From Siderastrea radians (taxonomy: Eukaryota; Cnidaria; Anthozoa; Scleractinia; Rhizangiidae): DNA of 64,000 bases. Location: the NCBI GenBank assembly GCA_964017195.1, contig OZ024897.1, forward strand, positions 4,837,969-4,901,968, given 5' to 3'. A model generated the notes under the pieces. That model made no database searches. It worked only from the letters and a program-made list of their open reading frames with translations, and had not been told where the DNA came from. Position 1 is the stretch's first letter; the number at the start of each line of letters is the position of its first letter. The position numbers and the translations under genes are program-made. Shown in pieces: positions 31,698-43,700 of this stretch.

Positions 31698-33865
31698 TGT
31701 GCAGCTAGCAGTGGATGTTCAGATACCAGATGAGTCTGGAGGACTTAATGGGGAGGCCATTTACATCGGTATAGCTATTCTTCCATGTCTTATTTATTTT
31801 CATTCTTTCATTCGTTCGTTCGTTCGTTCGTTCGTTCGTTCACTCCGTCAGGCAGTCAGGAAGTCAGTCAGCTTGTTTCTTTTTTATTCTACATTCATGC
31901 AGTATTTAAGTGTAAATAGTTAAATATTATCATTTATTTTTCTAATGCAGACATAGAAGGAAGCTTTATCGTGGAGAGAGTGGTCGATATAGCAGATGCA
32001 GAAGTGAAACACATGCAACATGATGTTGAATCTTCTGGCATGGATGAAGCAGGTACAGTTAAAATCTGGCAAACTTGCACGTAAAAAGTGAGAATTTTCG
32101 CGTAAATTTGGCGAAAGTTTGCCTCTATTGAGATCCACTGTTCGACACGAAGTGGTTTCCTTAGCAGATTCGATCGTCGCAGTGTAGAGGGGTGACCGTA
32201 ACGAAAATGCTGTGTTTTCAAGTGAAAGAGTCCGTGTAAGCGCTGATTACAGTTACAACTAAGCCCAGCTTGCGCCGACGTGCAGGCTTCGTGTCAAACG
32301 GTGAAAGACTTGCGTCAGCTTGTGTACAAATTGAACGTGGTGGCAAGCCATCGTAAGACAAGAAATCAAGCGCACGCAAGTTGTGATAATATGAGAATGT
32401 TTCATCCTTCGTCTCCCTGATCTATTAAGAGAGATTTACCTGTAAGACCTTTATATATGATTTGCTTTTTTGCTCTTAACAGAAAGGTCTCTCCAAACCG
32501 AAGCCTTGAAAAAGTTTCAAGTGGAAAACATCTTGTCTAAGGTCTACGTGTTTATATGTCATGATTACGTGCAGTTAATAGCGTTGTCGCATGTTTTACC
32601 AGACTTCTTGACAGAACACTCCAAAGTAAGTGAGAATTGCAGTCGTTTAACGCCCATCCAGGGTGGAAATTTGTTAGTTTCAAAAACACTGCTTTCATGT
32701 GTGAATGTGTTAATGAGTATTTCATGTTTTATTAACGTTTTCTCTCCTAAAGTCAACCTTGACCTGCATGTGATGTGGTCGTGTGGGTGAAATCCTAAAG
32801 TGTGACCATTCAAATGAACGTTACTGAGCAGTACTTTCCTGTGAGGCTGTTTATTATGCTGTACAAGGTGGTTCTAACTTTTGAGTCTTTGGGTGAAATC
32901 CTGAAGTGTGACCATTCAAATGAAAGCTACCGGGCAATACTTTCCTGTGGTGCTGTTTATTATCCTGGATAAGGTGGTGCTAACTTTTAAGTATGTGGAT
33001 GAAATCCTAAAGTGTGACCATTCAAATGAAAGCTATTGAACAGTGCCAATGTTAGGCCAAAATAGTAAGTCCAGTGTTATCTAACCCAGTTTTGAACCGA
33101 ATTCTGATAACTTTCTTAAAATTAATATACTTGTTTGTAATCAGAACGAATAGAACATCTCATGGCAACTGTTAAGTGCTAACTTTTATTTCTTAAATCT
33201 CAGGTAAAACTCATAGTGGTAGACAGTATCGCATTTCAGTTCCGGCATGATTTTGAAGACCTCGCTTTGAGGGCGAGGCTTTTGAATGGCTTGGCTCAGA
33301 GCTTTATCAAGATGGCGTGTGAAAATCAGTTAGCTGTAAGTAGAAAAGGTTCCATTAACCTTATATTTTTGGTAATATGAAAGTATGAATTTGAAGCTCT
33401 TTAGTAGTCCAGTTTGAATGCACCAAGATCGCTGGATAGAAAGACAGAAGACCCATTTCTAACAGAGTAATTGTCAATCTGAAGTAAAATATTCATAAAC
33501 ACCACTGGAAGATGAACTATTCATCACTCTTTGTATTGTTTTATCGTAGCCGGATGAAGCACTTTTCTGCTGGTATTTTTGAATATTTTACTTAAGATTG
33601 AGACTAACCCTATAAAAATGTGTCTAAAGTATTTTTATTCAGCAGTGTTAGTGGAAATGAAATTGGGCTATTGTTAATTCCGATTACAACCTATCCTAAC
33701 TTTGTCAGTTTTCCTGTGTATGTTGGTTCATCAGTGCGTTGCAGTTAGTAGACAGAAGAAATGAGATTCTTGGCAATCCTCTATTTCAGGTTGTTTTTAT
33801 GAACCAGATGACCACACGCGTCAAATCCTCGCAGCTGGGACAATCTCACCTTATACCAGCGTTAG
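31698..33865 (+). pseudogene. RAD51C: RAD51C gene 1, exons 3-7
   Basis: Five exons with clean GT-AG sites and consistent phase: 31,698-31,768; 31,951-32,052; 32,483-32,625; 33,204-33,335; 33,790-33,865. They encode VQLAVDVQIPDE, (D)[35 protein letters not shown], the Walker B strand LIVVD (33,210-33,224) with [20 protein letters not shown], and VVFMNQMTTRV..LIPALG, closely matching vertebrate RAD51C. These exons are intact. I class the gene as broken because exons 1-2 upstream carry a frameshift and a stop, and because the exons for the ESWGHAATIR and LYKSPS regions could not be found between here and the last exon. Confidence 0.85.
31803..31842. repeat. TTCG microsatellite
   Basis: Tandem TTCG in RAD51C gene 1 intron 3. 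A shorter tract is at about 48,309-48,334 in unit 2. Confidence 0.85.
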
Positions 33866-34175
33866 GTGAGCTTCTTTAACGACAAAGGGTAACATTTTGA
33901 TAACTGGCTTTAAACTTATAGCAAGCATTATTATCAATTCACGCGGCCAAATTGAAAACCGCCCTATCGTAAACACGCGCTTTGCGGGCCGCAAATGACT
34001 CCTAGCGGGCCGTTAATGCATAAACGGCCCTGCAGCTGATTGGTTCTTGGTTCATCATCCGATTAATTTTAACCAATCAGCGTCGCCGACGCGGGAAAAC
34101 CATTCGGCAAGTTCAATTTGAAGCACAAAGTTTCCCAATCAACGGAAAGTTAAAGAAAGGTTTAAGCTTTCGAAA

Positions 34176-35537
34176 ATGGAAGAAGTTAAAGATTCTAGTC
34201 AAAACTCGGATCTGGGAAAGGAAGAATTGGATAAAATCGAAGCACAAGCTCAAGCCGAAAATACCAAAAGAGCCACTTCTTGGGGTATTAAGAAATTCGA
34301 GAAATGGTGCGAGAAACGACAGCTCAACGTCGATCTGAATTCTGTTACTTCGGCGGAGCTCAACGAAGTTCTAAGGAAGTTTTATGCGGAGGTTAAATCG
34401 GAAAAGGGCCAACCGTTAACCCCTAGTACCCTCAGTGGCATACGAGCAGCGATTCATCGGAAACTAACTTCAGCCCCATTCAGCAGGACTATAAACATTT
34501 TACAAGACAAAGAATTTCTTCCTGCGAACAAGATGTTCGAGGCAAAATGCAAACTGTACACTAAAGAAATGAATCCTAAACCTATGCATAAATCTGCAAT
34601 TGCAGCTGGAGATATGACGAAGCTACGAGAATATTTTTCTGGAGGTTTAGGTTCAACTGCATGGACAGAACCAGAGCGACTTCTTGAGTTTGTGTGGTTT
34701 TCAATCTGCTTCTATTTTGGGCGCCGTGGTAGAGAAGGTTGGCGAGAACTCACCAAGCAGTCGTTCGGCATAAAAAAAGATGACTCAGGAGCACGGTATG
34801 TTACTGAAATGCAAACTGAACAAACAAAGAACTATCAAGGAGGGTCAAAGCAAAAAGACCAAAGTTATTCCGATGTGCGAATGTACGAAAACTCGTCGCC
34901 GCTTGATCCCGTTAGTTCTTTCGAGTTTTACATCCTCCGCCTTAATCCAAACTGTCAGGCTCTGTTTCAAACACCTAACAAGCACTTCAAGAAAGAGGGA
35001 TCACAATGGTTTCGAAATGAGCCGCTTGGCAAAAACAAGATCGCCAAACTCATGGAAAACATTTCCTTGAAAGCCGAATTGTCAGAAAAATACACGAATC
35101 ACTGCATTCGTGCCTCCACAGTCACATCTCTGTTTCAGCGCGGAGTTGACGCCAAACAGATTTGCGAGATCACTAAACACAAAGATGAAAGAAGCTTGAC
35201 TCACTACATTTCTCAAACTTCAAGTGCACAAAAAGGGCATTGCTCCAGGCTTTTGCAAGAAGCGTTTGATGGCCATTCGTCCTCAGTAACATCTCAAGAG
35301 TCACACCGCTCATCAACAAATTCCGAAAGCAGCAACATCGCCGGTGCTAGTGCAATCACTTCAGTTTCTCAGTCACTGCAGAGTCAGTTTTTCTCGTTAG
35401 CCCAGCCATATCCGAACTGCACTCAGCACATTCAAATCGGAACTTTGAACATCTATCAGAGTGCAGGTCCTTCTCATTCAACAGAAAGCGAAACCGTAAA
35501 ACGACGCCGAGTAGTAATCGAAAGTGACAGTGAGTAG
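34176..35537 (+). CDS. Crypton-type tyrosine recombinase (DUF3504-like)
   Basis: Intact 453-codon single-exon ORF. The N-terminal third has helical SAM-like DNA-binding character (TSWGIKKFEKWC, then TPSTLSGIRAAIHRKL). The catalytic core shows FYFGRRGREGWREL (Arg183/184/186), NHCIRAST (H309xxR312), H335 and the nucleophile candidate Y344 in SLTHYI. This spacing and GRRGRE are typical of the Crypton-derived family found in cnidarian transposons and in host genes such as ZMYM and QRICH1. The C-terminus is Ser-rich and ends in a basic KRRR patch with acidic residues, a likely nuclear signal. It presumably cuts and rejoins DNA through a 3'-phosphotyrosine to move its own element. The start Met is the first in frame after an AT-rich leader. 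The absence of lesions suggests recent activity. Confidence 0.85.
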   Translation: MEEVKDSSQNSDLGKEELDKIEAQAQAENTKRATSWGIKKFEKWCEKRQLNVDLNSVTSAELNEVLRKFYAEVKSEKGQPLTPSTLSGIRAAIHRKLTSAPFSRTINILQDKEFLPANKMFEAKCKLYTKEMNPKPMHKSAIAAGDMTKLREYFSGGLGSTAWTEPERLLEFVWFSICFYFGRRGREGWRELTKQSFGIKKDDSGARYVTEMQTEQTKNYQGGSKQKDQSYSDVRMYENSSPLDPVSSFEFYILRLNPNCQALFQTPNKHFKKEGSQWFRNEPLGKNKIAKLMENISLKAELSEKYTNHCIRASTVTSLFQRGVDAKQICEITKHKDERSLTHYISQTSSAQKGHCSRLLQEAFDGHSSSVTSQESHRSSTNSESSNIAGASAITSVSQSLQSQFFSLAQPYPNCTQHIQIGTLNIYQSAGPSHSTESETVKRRRVVIESDSE

Positions 35538-35835
35538 AAACGTGTACTGACTAAGTGATTATCCTTGTATTTTCCATCTTTGTATCTTTTATTGTCTATT
35601 GCTGGATTTTTCGGGAGACTTTTAGCTCTTTTCAGCCTATTTTCTTTCAAACACAGCTAATTTATTGGATTGAATTCGCAGGTAACTTGTGCCGGCAATT
35701 AGATAGTTAGATAATTTTGAGTTTATTTGAAGTATTGGGTCAACTCATTCAGAGCAAATTGTATATTTATGGAAAAGCCTCATTAAATTTGTCAGATTTC
35801 TTAATATCATTTGGCCTTGTTTATTGATAATAATG

Positions 35836-35983
35836 ATAATAAAATGACTTTTTTTCGGGAATATTGTTTATTTGCGCCCTTGTAGTGTCATTTGTGGCCC
35901 TCGCGCTTCGCGCTCGGGCCACAAATGACACTACGCGGGCGCAAATAAACAATATTCCCTCAAAAAGTCATTTTATTCCCTTA
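35836..35983. other. Long hairpin at the Crypton-like 3' end
   Basis: Near-perfect stem of about 70 bp, including AATATTGTTTATTTGCGCCC and TGTCATTTGTGGCC with their complements, around a short GC-rich centre (TCGCGCTTCGCGCTC). It likely marks the element's terminal structure or a nested foldback. Confidence 0.75.
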
Positions 35984-36289
35984 TTGTCACCAAGCCAGTC
36001 ATTTTGCCTTAAAAAAACATAAAGGACGAAACCGCTGGCAAACGCAGGAAAAGTCACGTGAACGTACACGAGGAAAGTCACATGATACTGAGGAGCCTTT
36101 TCCTTGGTTAACGACGCTCGTTATTGTGGAAAGAAAAAAAAATCTCGTGCAGTATCCTAACTTATACCACCGATACTGCTTTGAAGTATCGATACTCTCC
36201 ACGGGTATGCCAGTATCGTTGTTATCGCATATCGCTTCCAGACAGTCGTGTTCAATACACACGAACGGGCACCATTTTTAAAAGCAGCC

Positions 36290-36745
36290 TCAAGATCCGG
36301 CTTTTACAATTTGTACCATTGGTACCAGTGGACAAACCAATTCGTCCATCTCGCAGTTGGTTTAAACATGAAATATTCTAAGTCCCACCAATGAGATGCA
36401 ATTTACAAATGGTTACAAATCGACTAGTGCTTTTACCGTTTATACCAATGGTATCAATGGACAAACTCAGTTGGTTTAAACATGAAATAATCTATGTCCC
36501 ACCAATGAGATGCAATTCACCAATGGTTCAAGGTTACAAGTCGTCTACGGCTCTTACCTTTTGTACCAATGATACCAATTGACAAACTGCTTCCGCCCTC
36601 TCTCAGTTGGTTTGAACTTGAAATTCTCTAAGTTTCACTAATTTTATTAATGGCTAACGGATGGCGAACCTACTTATAGACCTTTCACTATTTGTACCAA
36701 TGGTATGGATCTACCTGCTGTTTCTACAAATGGTACCGTTTGTGT
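36290..36745. repeat. Tandem repeat before RAD51C gene 1 last exon
   Basis: About three degenerate copies of a 110-150 bp unit with TTTGTACCAATGGTAYCAATGGACAAAC, CAGTTGGTTTAAACATGAAAT and CCACCAATGAGATGCAATT. The homologous array in unit 3 is at 51,985-52,600. Confidence 0.7.
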
Positions 36746-36898
36746 GTATTGGACAACCCCCCTCAGCTAAGTCTAAGTATCAAACATTTTTGTAAAATCT
36801 TGGCAAAAATCACAATCACAAAATAAACGAGATCATGGAGCCTTCTAGAGGCGATCTTCTGTTTTTGATTTTTCTGTTTCCCTTTTTATGGTTTTTAG

Positions 36899-37072
36899 GA
36901 AGGCGGAGTTCGTGACTGCTTTTCAAGCAACACGGGACACGACCTCTGTGAAAACGGAGGCGATGCACGGGCTCAAGAAAACCATCAAAGTGCAGCTCAT
37001 GATATTCCAGTGACAGGCGAGGAGTCTAGCACCTCCTTGGCCAGAAAAAGACGGTTTGAAGAGATTACTTAG
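36899..37072 (+). CDS. RAD51C: RAD51C gene 1, terminal exon
   Basis: Acceptor GTTTTTAG then 57 codons to TAG: EGGVRDCF..HDLCENGG, DIPVTGEES and the C-terminal RKRR basic signal. Same length as the gene 0 exon and without a lesion. It belongs to the gene whose exons 3-7 end at 33,865, now separated by the Crypton-like insertion. Since the 5' exons are disrupted it is probably part of a pseudogene. Confidence 0.7.
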   Translation, partial: EGGVRDCFSSNTGHDLCENGGDARAQENHQSAAHDIPVTGEESSTSLARKRRFEEIT

Positions 37073-37639
37073 AAGGAGAGAACACTTGCATTCTACCAAG
37101 AGGGTCTATTGACGACTTGTTGAAAACTAATTAAAGTTTAGAGCTGTCAAACTTCCATCAAAACGCGCAGATTTTATGCAGTTGGTTCGCTACCTCGTTC
37201 ATTCTAATATTCCTTTGAAAGTGCAGATCAACAGCAAAATTGAACAACAGCTTCGAAACTTCAGGAGAGCCTTTGTTTGACCAGTTTTCCCCTTATCAGA
37301 GTGAACGAACGAACGGGATGGATAGCTTTATTTGAGTGTCGATGTATTTAGCTTGAGTTCTGAAACTAATTGTGGACACTATTTTAAGTTGTCATAGTAA
37401 ATTTAAAATATTATTGATGATAGTAAAATCAATACAAAGCGACGGCGGTACATATATTACTCCATATCACTGTATAAATTTAGGCGCTAACCGGTAACAT
37501 TAACCGCTTTTAGCACCGCTTGTTACGGTTGGAACCACATATTAACGCCCGGGTTAGAAATGACAAACAGATTTGGATTTTGAAAAGATATATTATCAGA
37601 TGGAATTGTGAAAAGATTTATGTCAGTCGTACTACGTAT

Positions 37640-38130
37640 GTCTTGTCTTAGCTAACATCATTACGTCTATGCGTTCGTTCGATGATAGACAAAGTCTTAT
37701 GTTCTCCGCGACGTTTTTACGTTCGCAAGATGTGAGTGGAATCTTTTTAAAGTTTTTCCGTATGTTAGTACGTTTCAAAGGTATTAGTCTTCTCGACATT
37801 CTCCGTACGTTGGTACGTTCGTCAGTTTTCGTCTTATCTCATTTCTCGACATTTTTTTCGTACGTTAGCACGTTCGAAAATGTTAGTGTTATCTTCTTGA
37901 GGTTTGGCCGTATGTACGTATATTCGTAAGGGGCTGTTAGTTTTATCTCCTTGACATTTTCCCGTACGTCAGCGCGTTCATACGGTATTAATGTTATCTT
38001 CTCGACGTTTATCCCTACGTTGGTGTGTTTGTAGTGTGCTGTTAAGATTACCTTCTCTTCGAAGTTCTTCGTTGATGTCTTCGACATCTATACCTATCTG
38101 TACTTTAATACGTTCCTTGAAAGAAACAGG
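37640..38130. repeat. CGTACGTTxGTACGTTCG tandem repeat, unit 2
   Basis: Degenerate tandem units of about 55-65 bp with CGTACGTTAGTACGTTCG, TTAGTCTTCTCGACATTTT and similar blocks. Counterpart in unit 3 at 56,250-56,590. Open frames over it are repeat-derived. Confidence 0.65.
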
Positions 38131-38405
38131 AATCGCAAACGTCAAGCGTTTTGAAGGGTTTTCGAGACCCGTGTGAGCCTAGTGTCATGAGCAACATTCC
38201 AGGTCTCATGACGACACTTCCACTCCAGGGCAGAAAAGAATTTTCAGCAGACCTGCTTAACCGCGGTCAGGAAAACTGACCTGTTGCCCTGAAAAGTAGG
38301 GAGACGACTATTATGGTAGTTTAATTCTATCCAAAAAAACTCGCAAATCTAAAACCTTTAAGTGATACAAGTCTGACTATAACAAAGCCTTGTATAACAC
38401 ACTGT

Positions 38406-38411
38406 TTTATT
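38406..38411 (-). terminator. Polyadenylation signal downstream of CTHRC1-like copy 2
   Basis: AATAAA on the minus strand about 245 bp beyond the former stop, matching the signal of copy 3. Confidence 0.4.
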
Positions 38412-38654
38412 CAATCTGTCTTTCTTGCCTTTATTTGCAAATTCCTAACGTTTAACATGTGCTGTCCATTCCCAACACCGTTCATTAGTGTTACATCTGA
38501 GTTTATTATCTCAATTTACTTCTGCTTATGTGCTAATCACCCCTTTAATGCTGATTCTAATGTTCATTCCGTGGACCTTTCTATGATCCTTCTGTCCACA
38601 GTTAGCATTAAAAGCCCCTTAAAATTGTTTAAAAAAATCAAACATCTGCTCTTT

Positions 38655-40713
38655 TCAAGCCTGTGGAGGAGGTATCTCTTCCACGTAGATCGGGGACACT
38701 GAATTCCAACCAGTATTTGCATCAATTACCAACCCCGAACCCCACGCGCACAGTGCCCTTTTTGACTTTTTCACAGACTCCTTCAATTTGCCGCACACGG
38801 AGCAAATTTTTTTTGTTACTGTTTCCCTGTAACATGTAGACCACACCATCAATGGCTGCTGGAGCTGAGCACTCTGCACCGTTGAAGGTGAAATACCATC
38901 TCTTGCAGCAGTGGTGCCAGTTAACAATACGAAGAACCCCATTCCAGAAGACAAGCAGTCCTGTGTTGTCTGATATTTTCTTGAATATACATTCCTGAGA
39001 AAATGAAAAAAATTCAACAATAGAGTAATCAACGTGGAATATTTCACCAGGATTAACAATTCATTATATGATGCCTCTCTAATCCAGACTTTGTGGGTTT
39101 AAATCCCACAAAAGGGTAAAGGTTTCCTTTGTGCTACTAGTGGTCAAACTTTCTTTCTTGGTCTGTTAGTCCAGGGGGACTTCACTGGGTCCATTTCAGT
39201 ATCAGAGTTCAATTTCCAGAACTCATGGTTTATTTGCTTGCTTTCGTAATAGACTATCCGAGAAATGTCTGTTGCTATGTGTAAAGACTGAGTCAAACAC
39301 TGCAGATAGGAGATTACCATTTGAATAATTTTTAGTCTAGGTTTTGATTGATAAACTTTTTTACTGGCATTTGAACCTTATTTATGGTATGTAGCTATGT
39401 CAGTTTTAGTATTCTTGTTTTTGATTTAATGAAGCTGTGAAGTCAACTCAGTAATTACCTTGACCAATCCACTGTCCCTTCCATCGTTCAGGTTCTTAAA
39501 AACGCACTGTTTTCAGTTGCGTCCCAAAGTCCCAGGAGCTCCCTTGGTGCCTGGGGGACCTTGGTTTCCACGAGGACCTGCACCACCTTTGTTTCCTGGT
39601 GGACCCACTTTACCTGAGGGTCCTTGAGGTCCCTTGGGGCCTGGGGGACCTTGGCTTCCATGAGCCCCCGTGTCACCCTTGTTTCCAGGTGGACCAGCTG
39701 GTCCCGATGGTCCTTGAGGTCCCTTGGGGCCTGTGGGACCTTGACTTCCTCGAGGGCCTTTATCTCCCCTGTTTCCTCTTGGGCCCATGGGTCCTTCAGG
39801 TCCGTGATTACCGGGTGATCCTGCTGGTCCAGCAGGTCCAGGACTTCCGGGAATGCCGGGAGTTCCTGGTGCGCATAAACAAGCACTGTGACTACAAGAC
39901 CCATATGGTGATGTCTGTTGAGGAGTGCTCTAAGTAAAAAGAGTTAAAATGCAACATTTACCAGTTTGCCAATTTTTGACACTAACATTCCTGTATAAGT
40001 TGACTAACAAGTGTTTTGTATGGTACTACTATGCTTTCTCAGTGTCTTTGTTAAACTGCCAAATTCCATTTGTAACAGAACTTTGTGAATTTTTTCCCTG
40101 CTACTGCTTTATTTGTGCAATTACTTTCTCTTTGATCTTAAACCGAATTTTTGGTCCAAACTCTACTTTTAGGGTAAATTATCAAAGAAAGTTCTCTCAG
40201 GATTGTTTGTCCGTTTCTTTTTTTTTTGGCAAGTCAGCAGTGTAATAGGTTTCTCTGTGTTCCTTGGCACAGTCGTTACCCTATAAAAGTTATGAAGTTT
40301 ATATTTACATGTACATATGACTCTTTACACTGACATGAAGAATACCTATACTTATTGTCTAAGTATTTACAAAACTATACACCTTTGCGAAGGATATGGT
40401 TAAATATACATAACCCCTTGGGGAAGGAGTGGGGTCATAGTTTATTCCTTTAGGTGCGGAGGGGAGTGGGGAAGGGGGAGACTGCCCCCTCCCTTCTCAA
40501 CCTCCTAGATAAGACCCTAGTGAAGAAAGGAAAGATGGCATAGGTACTGAAATCTTGTATCCAGAACCTTCACACTGTTTAGTTAGCAGATAGATGCCAA
40601 AAATTGCTGTTGCTGCTGCTGTTGTCATTTGCAGAGCTCAAGGTGATAAGCAGTGACAGTATCAGACATAACATGGTGGTCAGTGTTATTGTCATCCGCG
40701 ATTTTGCCATCAT
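38655..40713 (-). pseudogene. CTHRC1: CTHRC1-like copy 2, disrupted
   Basis: Same three-exon layout as copies 1 and 3 with several independent lesions. The ATG exon (to 40,713) has lost its upstream acceptor (CACTG where copies 1 and 3 have CACAG) and its donor (AAG/GTACGT is replaced by AACAGCAATTTTTGG). Exon 2 (39,459-39,929) keeps the Gly-X-Y frame but has TGA for Trp at 39,513-39,515 in GRNW. Exon 3 (38,655-38,994) has a 20-bp deletion after VGFGVGN that meets a stop at once, and a conserved Cys of the CHxCC motif is Trp. Translation would give only a secreted collagen stalk. The former product would be as for copy 1. Confidence 0.9.
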
Positions 40714-43700
40714 TTGACCAGTGAATGTGAGAATACTCCACGTTAAATAGTGCTGATCGATACTAAAGGTTTGCAGAATATTCTTTGCTAAGTTATTGGA
40801 TGTAAATTAACTGGTGTCTGGGCATGTTCACTTAAGACCATAAAATTTTAGTCAATTGAAGTTTGGTGGAAAGCGTCTTACTTTCTTAAAATTCACCTCA
40901 GTTTTAATCGTATGTGGTAGTAGAATTAGGTCAAGAAACAATTTTTTGCAAGGTGTGAAAGCAGGAAAAAACCTTCCAGTTACGTTCAATAACCTGCCAT
41001 AATTTGTAACTCCTTAATGGCATAGGAGATTACCGTTATTGTTTTAAGCGACCATTTAATGTGCTGCAATTATCGATTTACTGGTGATTTGGAGATGATA
41101 ATGTGCAAGATAGGTCAACAGCAAAAATTAGTTGATGGACAATTTGCGACAAAGGCTGCGACATTACGTTTTACTTTGCAAGTCTTATCGTGGATCTTTC
41201 TTTCTTTCTCTTTTTTTCTTTTTTTCTAGCTTTTACCGTTTCACACTGAAACCTCTTCAAAGCTGACTTAAACAGGGTATAATAAAACAATGCCTGCTAG
41301 GGCAAAGATGAAATAGAACTTCTCAATGAAACTCAGTCACATACATGTAAAGGTATTTGGAATAATCCTTAATTTCAAGATAATAAAAAAGTCAAACTTG
41401 TGAGACAAAATGATTGAAAGTAGGATAAACACTTGTTTGGATTTTTCAGTATAACTTAACTTATCAGAAAACACTTTGTAGAAGGGCGACGACTTAACTG
41501 TAACGATATGTTATTTCAACAAAACCTTTATCAAAATTTGGGTGAATGTCACACGCAACCGAAGGACTATCAAACAGTAAACGGACTATAGTAAACATGC
41601 TGTTTTGAATAAAGGTGCAAGTGCAATTTATGACGAGTTTTCTTTGCAGTACTAGCAATGACGTATCCTGGCGTATAAAGATTATGTCAATGAACAAACG
41701 TAAGCTTCAAGAGAAATTGTTATTGTACAAAATTGCGAGTCATTCATTTTACACCCCTCCCGCACTAAAATAAGCATATACAATAAATGAATCATTAATC
41801 CCGTTTTGAGAGAACTAAAAAGTTCACTAAAAAGAAAATTAAGTTACGAGAACACAAAAGGTTGTTAGTACAAAATGGACTAATCCATGTATAATAGTCT
41901 CTTGATTTATTGCAAAAATTCATCTATAAATATCTAAATCGTTGGATATTTAATAAGAAAGAGGGTAAAATTTTTTCAATACTCTTAAAAACGAGACAGT
42001 TTATTCACTTACCTTTGAAGTGTCTCACTTCCTGAGTCGTCTGAATATGAACAAATATCTAGATGATACTATCATCTAGATATTTTCTCCTGAGGAGAAA
42101 AACAAGAAAGAAGTGTAAGGTTAAATTGAACAGCAAAACAAGAAAAAAAAGTTGCAGAGAAGAAAGAAACTACAAGCTTACACAGTTGTTCTCTTCAATC
42201 CTTTCTTATCGATGTTTGGAAGAAATGTGTTTTCCTAGTTAACCAAACACTATTTCGTGATTTGTTTAATTGCTTCTCGTCAAAACAAGTTTGTGAAACA
42301 GCATACGTATGATTATTTTCATGATTCCAACAAGCAGTACTATTCGTTAGCACTGTTTGTTTAATGATCCTTGGCTCGTTCAATCGGATAGTGTCGTCCA
42401 TTCCTGTGTTGCTATCCTTTGCATTCTGAATTGATGTGGGAACAATTTTGTTTCTTTATTTGTAAAACAGTTTAGAATTCCGCCAAAAGGAGCTAAACTT
42501 CGAAAATAAAATACCTATAGAATGAGATTACAGTAATCTAATATATCGGTGTTTGCGTCTTTTCTGTATTGAAGTATCTCGACACTACAAATGTTTTATT
42601 TATATATTTATATAAGTGTACAACCTTTCCTTCCCTTACCTTTTCGAAACCATACTCGCATCTCGGTTGTCTACCCTATTACAGTAAAGCTTAGCAGTTT
42701 TTGAAAAAATTTGAAGTAACCTTAAAAGAAAGCTGCTTATTTATCAGCAGAGGGTGTCAACAAATTCTCCAAATTCGTGGTTATTTAGTGTCTCGAAACT
42801 TCTCCTCTCTGAAACAGCGAAAAGATCAGTTGCGAAAATTTCCTGCAAGATAAAGCAGAACTTGGTTCTGTGATTCCCTCTTTTTGCTCCAACTCTCAAC
42901 TGGCGTTTTAACCCTAAAATACAATACTTTCCAACTTTTAAGTCTTATCTTGGCTCACACCTTATACTTAACTGCTGAGTTCTTTTGATACGTCACAATG
43001 CAAAGAGATGGTCGGATATTTTTCTCCTGGTTTTATTTCTTGTCCAAGTCGATCGTAGTCAGTAACAGCGAACATTGCAAAATTCTGTGACTAGGTCTGG
43101 GTGTCTATCAAATTCGAGAAAGGCAAAAAAAACTACAGCTAAAGTGTGCGTCCTTACAAGTGAAAATCACAAGAATGCTTGTCCTCTATCGTGAGTACTG
43201 TACATGTTGTATAAGAGCAACATGATTTTGTGTTTGCCTGACTGTAATTATTTGTTGGTTTTGTCAAATTTACTTCCATTAAATTCTAATTAATTTTAGA
43301 GGTCAGTCGCTTTTGTTGCAGTAAAAGCTAGCGAATGACAGAAAGCAAAAGCGATCCTAGAAGAAGCCAATTTTTTCCTTGATAGACACTGAGGAGTCTA
43401 GAATGTGGGATTTTTCTGCATTCAGTGCAGTCAGCTCTTGAAATAAAACGTGAACATTACGCGAACTTGTTTGTACATTTACGTTTGAGGGAACGTCAAA
43501 TGCCTGACTCGATAGTTTATTTCAAGGTCAGTTTGTCACGATCGAATGCAGTCCTTATCAAAAGCTCTAAAAGAAGCAAAAGACTTATCATTAATCTGCT
43601 GACAATTTTTTTGGGAGAAAACCATTGAATGCATACCAGTTGACATATAACCAAACATTTGTAACCAAAATCGTTTACCTGTAAGGTAATTCAGCACCAA

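Larger units (their letters stand above)
33930..35990. mobile_element. Crypton-like element inserted in RAD51C gene 1
   Basis: About 2.06 kb present in unit 1 and absent from the matching intron in unit 2, where AAGCATTGTCAC is continuous at about 50,424. It carries one tyrosine-recombinase ORF. The 5' part has GC-rich partial palindromes (CGGGCCGCAAATGAC, GGGCCGTTAATGC). The 3' end is a long hairpin at 35,836-35,983. Exact ends are uncertain by several bases. Confidence 0.7.
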
